From assembly GCA_000827205.1 (NCBI GenBank), contig KN832554.1, positions 3,617,815 through 3,681,814 of the forward strand: a DNA stretch of 64,000 nucleotides, written 5' to 3'. The notes beneath the pieces are model-generated. The model saw only the letters and a list, made by a program, of their open reading frames with translations. It did not search any database and was not told the origin of the DNA. Positions within the stretch are counted from its first letter, which is position 1. The number at the start of each line of letters is the position of its first letter. This document shows positions 59,349 through 64,000 of this stretch, in pieces. The DNA comes from Plicaturopsis crispa FD-325 SS-3. Its lineage: Eukaryota > Basidiomycota > Agaricomycetes > Amylocorticiales > Amylocorticiaceae. A program made the position numbers and the translations under genes.

Positions 59349-60955
59349 TCAATTCTTCGAGCTCTCCTGTATAGCCCCAATCATTGCCGAGCCAACCTTG
59401 ACAGCTTCTTCAAACCGACTCTCAAAAAACTTCGCAGTTGCCTCAAACCTCCGCCTGTAGAGCTCGAAATTCCCGAACGCCACGCACTGGCTCCAACCCC
59501 TCGCCGCAACGACGAATTCGAGGTCGTCCGAGCGGTGAGTCGTGTCAACGAGTGCAGCGTGCAATGCCGCGTCGAGGCGATCGGGCGCACGGAAGAGGTA
59601 CTCGGCGACACCAATCCACATACGGAAGACGGGCGTAGCTGCAAGGGCCAGGTGCACATATGGTTTGATCCCGAGGTGTGCCCAGCAGTCGACCATTGCG
59701 AGAAGGGACAAGTGCGAGTTGGCCTTGCCTTTTCCTGTGTTTTTGCCTAGGCTGAATCTGTCTAGAACGTCTTCCTCCAGGAGGATGATCGGGTTTGGAG
59801 TGCCGTCGGCGTCGGCCGCTTCGAATCCAAATACCTTTTCCCGTGCTGCGTATATGCGTGTCCTCAACTCCGCCTCCGAGTCCTCCCCTTTGAGCATCAG
59901 CTTGAAGAGTTCGGTTGCACTGCGCGAGAATTGATCGATTTGTTCGCGTGCAGAGGGATTGAGGATAGCGAGCCCGGCGTATACGTGCCACTTGTTGGAA
60001 TAAATGCGGAGCATGATATTCACTTTGACGGTCTCAATGCCGCCGACATAATATCCATGCTCCCATGGGTATGAAAGCGAAGAGGCCCATGCAGTGCCCA
60101 TACTATGCCTCGATGAGATTGAAGTCAGACATAATGCGGCAATGCACTGACCTGAGGAATGCAGCATGTGTGACTGCCTGAGTATTTGCGGTGACCAGGT
60201 CGTGCTCTTCGTAGGATAAGTGCACGTAGCGTGAACGGAAGCATCGCAGAATGCTCTCCACAAGCGTCAGTGCCCACTCTGGTGCCCTATGCTTGATCAA
60301 AACCTACAAAGGGGTTAGTTTGCGCTTTTTACACGGCTGAGGGGAACGCCTACCAGAGGTTGGTTGAGGGGTGAAACGGTTGGCCCGTGTAAAGAATGAC
60401 AAGAGACTATATGCACATCTTCAGGGAGGTATTTCTCAAAGGCCGCCCGTTCGGGCGCCTTCACGGAAGTCTGTCCCGCCACGATCGCCCCCACCTTCGT
60501 AGCTAACCCCAGGTAAGGAAAGTTTGAACTCGAAAAAATCGGGGGAGACTCACATGGACCGTACTGCGCGACAACTGCATCGATAAATTCCGCTTCAACA
60601 GAGTACATGATCCAGTCTGCCGTGCGTGAGACAAGGTGGCCATCGCGGTGAACCGTGATGCTTTCGATGCCTATGCGCGCCGAAGTTCAGCGAATTTCGT
60701 GCAGCTCAGCGGATGCCTACGCACCCTCGTACGCCTGTTTTAGTGCATCGTATTTGGTTGGTTGGTCGCAGACATGTATCCTGTCGAGATTCTCGTGAGA
60801 TGAGATGGGGAGGAAGCCCGAACAACTCACTTTTTCCACCCTGCTTCCGATAGGTATTTCGCATACATTTTACCCATGGCGCCCATGCCGATGAGACCTA
60901 TGGCAGGTTGTTCATCGATGGGTGCATCCGGGCTGACATCGGGCTTGAAGTGCAT
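59349..60955 (-). CDS. TYR1: prephenate dehydrogenase (NADP+)
   Basis: Converts prephenate to 4-hydroxyphenylpyruvate in tyrosine biosynthesis. Six exons (60955-60831, 60780-60725, 60670-60554, 60502-60354, 60303-60152, 60102-59349) give 450 aa, close to the 452 of yeast Tyr1. The dinucleotide motif GLIGMGAMGKMY is at residues 20-31. Conserved blocks: GQTSVKAPERAAFEKYLPED, HSLHGPTVSPLNQPLVLIKH, EEHDLVTANTQAVTHAAFLS, and YVGGIETVKVNIMLRIYSNK. The ATG at 60955 gives a short leader before the Rossmann fold. The frame stays open upstream, so a 5' exon is possible but not needed. Confidence 0.95.
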
Positions 60956-61174
60956 GGTGACCTGGTGGTTTGGGGCAACCTGCAGAAAGACATCACACGA
61001 GAGCCTGGGATGATGACTCCAGTCTTGGAGAATCCACGGATGTGAGAAGAGCACGGCGCTAAGTGCTTGTTCAATGGGATCGCCCACATGTTCAGAGCGA
61101 AACAGTATATATAGATGGATGTATGCTGTAGAAGTACAATATGATGGAGGAGATGTAGGCCAAAACTCGAGAGC

Positions 61175-61654
61175 TCAATCGAGGTCTGTCTGATCGCGTG
61201 GGCGGTATTTTATGCCCCGTGCTTCAAGCTCAGCCTCAACATCCTCCGGAACTCGCCCCTTGACACGAACCGCATACATTCCGCGCACATATTTCGCTGC
61301 GAAAGAGAGAGTTAAGTTTAGTCTGCTTTCGAAAGAGAGAACGGAAGGAAACTGACAAGTTCGCTGCCAACGCGCTACCCAGCTCGTTTCCGGGTCGACC
61401 ACAGCAATGATACCATCGAAATATGACGTCGTGCATACACCCATACGGTCCTGCGACCCTTTCATCTGATAGTGCGTGTCGTATGAGTTCAAGTAGGTTT
61501 TACTTCATACTGCGCTAAACCTCACCTGCATGATCTCCTCGCAATTTGGACAGCCGATTCTGCGGAAGTCGGCCGGGTTTTGGATGATAGAGCACAAAAG
61601 ACAGGCCCGCAGCCCTTTCGACTTCGGTAAGGCGGGAATAACAGCGGTGGCCAT
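61175..61654 (-). CDS. SPT4: transcription elongation factor Spt4
   Basis: Small zinc-finger partner of Spt5 (DSIF) that helps RNA polymerase II elongate. Three exons (61654-61526, 61465-61357, 61296-61175) give 119 aa, the usual size. The zinc ligands are Cys18, Cys21, Cys35 and Cys38 (ACLLCS, GCPNCEE). YFDGIIAVVDPETSWVARWQ and SKYVRGMYAVRVKGRVPED match the family closely. Its 3' end lies 219 bp upstream of the TYR1 start, same strand. Confidence 0.96.
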
Positions 61655-62229
61655 GTTTTTGCTTGAGTTTGAGTGTGGTGAAGGTGGATGAGAGAGTCAA
61701 CTTCGCCGCCTGGAAAGTTCAAGCCGTTGTGTGATAGGGGTCTCCTTCCAAATATGGAACGACTCGTGACGACTTCGCAAGCGCGAAATTTCGGCGCGTC
61801 TCTCATTTCTGCTCCTCTCGGATTTATCTTGTTTTCAAGCGTGCAGCTTTCACTGGGAAACGCAAAATACCAGAAACATGTACAGCTGTACAGCTTACGA
61901 CGTTCTATTTTTTTTCAGCTGCCAGCAAGTTTGATCTGAGCCGCATCGCAAAGTAAGACGGGGAATGTAAGCCGTCGTACCCATCGATGTTGGATATGCC
62001 AATTCATACTGACTGCTTTCATTCATCCACACTAGCTACATATCGTATGCCTATACAATGTGTGTGTCGAAGACGGCACAGGCTTTTCCCGCACGGGATA
62101 AATTTTGGTCTCGACTGGTAAAAGCCGGTAGTTTCACTAAGTCCATCCGAAACACAGATAGTTTCATAACTAGAACGGTCTAGTATAAGATCGCCATTGA
62201 ATGGGACTATTCTCGTTTCCGTCTCCGCC
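61655..62229. other. divergent upstream region
   Basis: 575 bp between SPT4 (-) and the small membrane protein (+). No gene or convincing motif. Confidence 0.55.
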
Positions 62230-63104
62230 ATGGATCCCCCCTCCGCCTCAAGACCGGCTACCATCCTCGCTAACGGTACTGTCCCTCGCGTGGCTACGAA
62301 AGCGTTCACTCTCACTAGTTTGTCGCCGGTCATGATTTGCCTTATCGCAACTGCTCTTTTCGCTCTCCTCGGCCTCTTGTGTGCATGGACACTCTCATAT
62401 GCATGGCCGGGGTCTAAGGCCAAAAATAATCCTCGCACGCTCATCCTCCCTTCCATGCTGAGCCAAAAACACCCCGCAACTTTTCTCCCCTCCGCTCCTC
62501 TCATGAGCCCTAGCATGATCAACTACGATACGACGGTCCCGCATGTCATCACTCTTCCCAAGGGCGCTCACGTCAAGCATATCAAGCGCTGGAGTAAATC
62601 AGGGGAACCGAAGGCTCCCGCGCAAAGGCTACAGTTCAGTTTCCCCAAGGTTGCTCCCATCACCCCGTACTCGCCTACGGCCGATTACGAGGTATGTGAT
62701 ACTTTTTTTATCAGCATCAACTACACTTATCTAATCCTACTCGTACATAGAAAAACCTGCTAGCCCTAAAAGACATGCCCACTACTCCTACCGGCGCAGC
62801 GTGGATCCCAGTAGAAGTTGCGAAGGACGTCCTACCCTCCGACAATGTACACCGCGCATCGTTGCACACATCGCCCACCCCAAAAACTCGTGCCTTAGTG
62901 TCTGGCACCTCCACACTGGTACAGCCTCAGGCGGCCGAGATCATCTCCCCCACCTCCATCAAAGCTCTCGATGCAGCGATGCTCAATTCTGACGAGCCAT
63001 CGAAAGGCAGGAGGTCGCGTCATGCCATGGTCAACGTGTCCAACGTATCCCATCGCTACAGCTCGCGTCGGGCTGGCGTTGCGACCATTGGTAAGGAGAA
63101 TTAG
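62230..63104 (+). CDS. small single-pass membrane protein, family unknown
   Basis: Two exons (62230-62691, 62751-63104) give 271 aa. After about 35 polar residues a single strong TM helix (MICLIATALFALLGLLCAWTL) precedes a 215-residue Ser/Pro/Thr-rich hydrophilic tail with basic clusters (GRRSRH, HRYSSRRAG). No signal-peptide cleavage site, so a signal-anchor topology is likely. Exon 2 starts AAAAAC in phase. I do not recognise the family; layout resembles many lineage-specific mushroom proteins. Confidence 0.6.
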
Positions 63105-64000
63105 CCCCGTGTAGACTGCTGGGCTGCCGGGAATCATGCGTGCACCCATATAATTTGAAATCGCATGCATGATTTCTGCGGTCCGAGCTTGCTTCTGCCG
63201 TTGAATGTTCACGCATCAGCGCTCCCTGCGTGGATGGGCTTCGAAAGAATATGCAACCATGTCTGGGCTGTTGGGTCGTCTACCCTGACGCCACATCTCG
63301 ACATTCCCCTCCTTCTGCGCCTCGTCGCGGACAAACGTCCGTCGGTCTCCCAAAAACTTGCGGCGCACCCGCCCCTCGTCTCACGCATTACTCAGGCTAT
63401 CATCATGGATTCGGCCGACAATCTTCGAGATGCTTTGACTCAAAATAGTACTTCACTCCTGGGCAGTCCAGACTCATACCCGCCGTACAATCACCTAGAA
63501 GCCTCGACATATTCATATCCACCATCATGTTCGACACTCTAAGGGGCTTCCCTGCCTTCTATCGTTCCTCGACCCACTTCACGTCGACCCACTCTCATCC
63601 CGTCATCTCGCTCCGAAGCTTTGTTTTTTGCTCTCGCCGATTTCCTCGGCCCGACCTTTCCACGTCGCGCTGCACCGCCCCCGACTTTGTACATCGACAC
63701 CGGATCATGCTTGCCCGAACTACATGCAAGACTAGTCCACCGGTTTCCACGCACTTTCTCCGATACCCTGACCCCTCACTACGCGATACCCCGATATATT
63801 CCCTCCATTAATTGCTCGGACTTTCATTAATTGCGATGGGCCTTCGTGAGCACCCGCTGGACTCGTCGGGAACGAACTACTGGTTTCTGCGGTCCGTGCA
63901 TATGCTCTTTGCTGTCTGTTTATGCGTAACGTGGCGCTCAGCGCATGAACAGGCTTCAGAGAGTTGTATGCGAGCGGTACTTCGTTGCGTGCCACTTTCT
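63105..64000. other. right edge, no firm gene
   Basis: A 45-codon frame starts at ATG 63405 and ends at 63542 (MDSADNLRDALTQNST); it could be a first exon of a gene running off the edge or a short chance frame. Beyond it the plus strand is pyrimidine-rich. Nothing else supported. Confidence 0.35.

Noticed and set aside
42791-61654. Minus-strand run of KDM3-like, SSK1, ARS2, ESF2, lipase, TYR1 and SPT4 as a functional cluster
   Set aside because: Same strand by chance or local order; the products belong to unrelated processes and spacing is ordinary.
1-64000. tRNA, rRNA, CRISPR arrays, intact transposons, LTR or virus-like elements, secondary-metabolite cluster
   Set aside because: I looked for the usual motifs (terminal repeats, transposase or reverse-transcriptase signatures, tRNA T-loop) and saw none that I could support.

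Overview
The window is nuclear DNA of a filamentous basidiomycete, most likely an Agaricomycete. Genes are packed on both strands, almost all are cut by many GT-AG introns of about 45-65 nt, coding DNA is moderately GC-rich, and the recognisable proteins read as mushroom-type orthologues: COMPASS Swd1, calcineurin B, Ssk1, Ars2/Pir2, a KDM3-type JmjC protein and a MARVEL protein. All gene models were spliced by eye. In nearly every recognised gene the exon lengths add to whole codons, with no stop across the junctions.

Layout. 1-1.47 kb: no gene recognised. 1.5-8.4 kb: SWD1 (+), a Pho80-like cyclin (-) and an unusual internally repeated protein (-). 8.4-10.08 kb: AT-richer DNA with no recognisable gene. 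10.1-15 kb: a short-chain dehydrogenase (+), calcineurin B (-) and the mitochondrial tRNA-modifying GTPase MSS1 (+). 15.3-24.5 kb: a Ser/Thr-rich one-TM protein (-), an orphan spliced gene (-), WDR89 (-), a small one-TM protein (+) and a MARVEL protein (+). 24.8-31.6 kb: an orphan coiled-coil protein (-), an unresolved locus (-), the MBOAT acyltransferase ALE1 (-), then ribosomal protein eL18 (-) and a Tra2-like splicing factor (+) diverging from one 176-bp promoter. 32.6-42.3 kb: a nucleolar permuted GTPase of the Grn1/GNL3 group (+), an intronless F-box protein (-), an orphan protein (+) and an MDR oxidoreductase with a very long disordered N-terminus (-). 42.8-61.7 kb: a minus-strand run of KDM3-like demethylase, SSK1, ARS2, ESF2, a class 3 lipase, TYR1 and SPT4. 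62.2-64 kb: a small one-TM protein (+) and an untyped right edge.

The genes do not form a pathway or cluster. They are housekeeping and regulatory genes: chromatin and transcription (SWD1, KDM3, SPT4, ARS2), ribosome biogenesis (eL18, ESF2, GRN1-like), signalling (CNB1, SSK1, cyclin) and metabolism (TYR1, ALE1, lipase, SDR, MDR). I saw no rRNA, tRNA, CRISPR array, intact transposon or retroelement. The least explained material is the repeat protein at 5.65-8.39 kb with the AT-rich stretch beside it, and several orphan proteins whose splicing is coherent but whose family I do not recognise.
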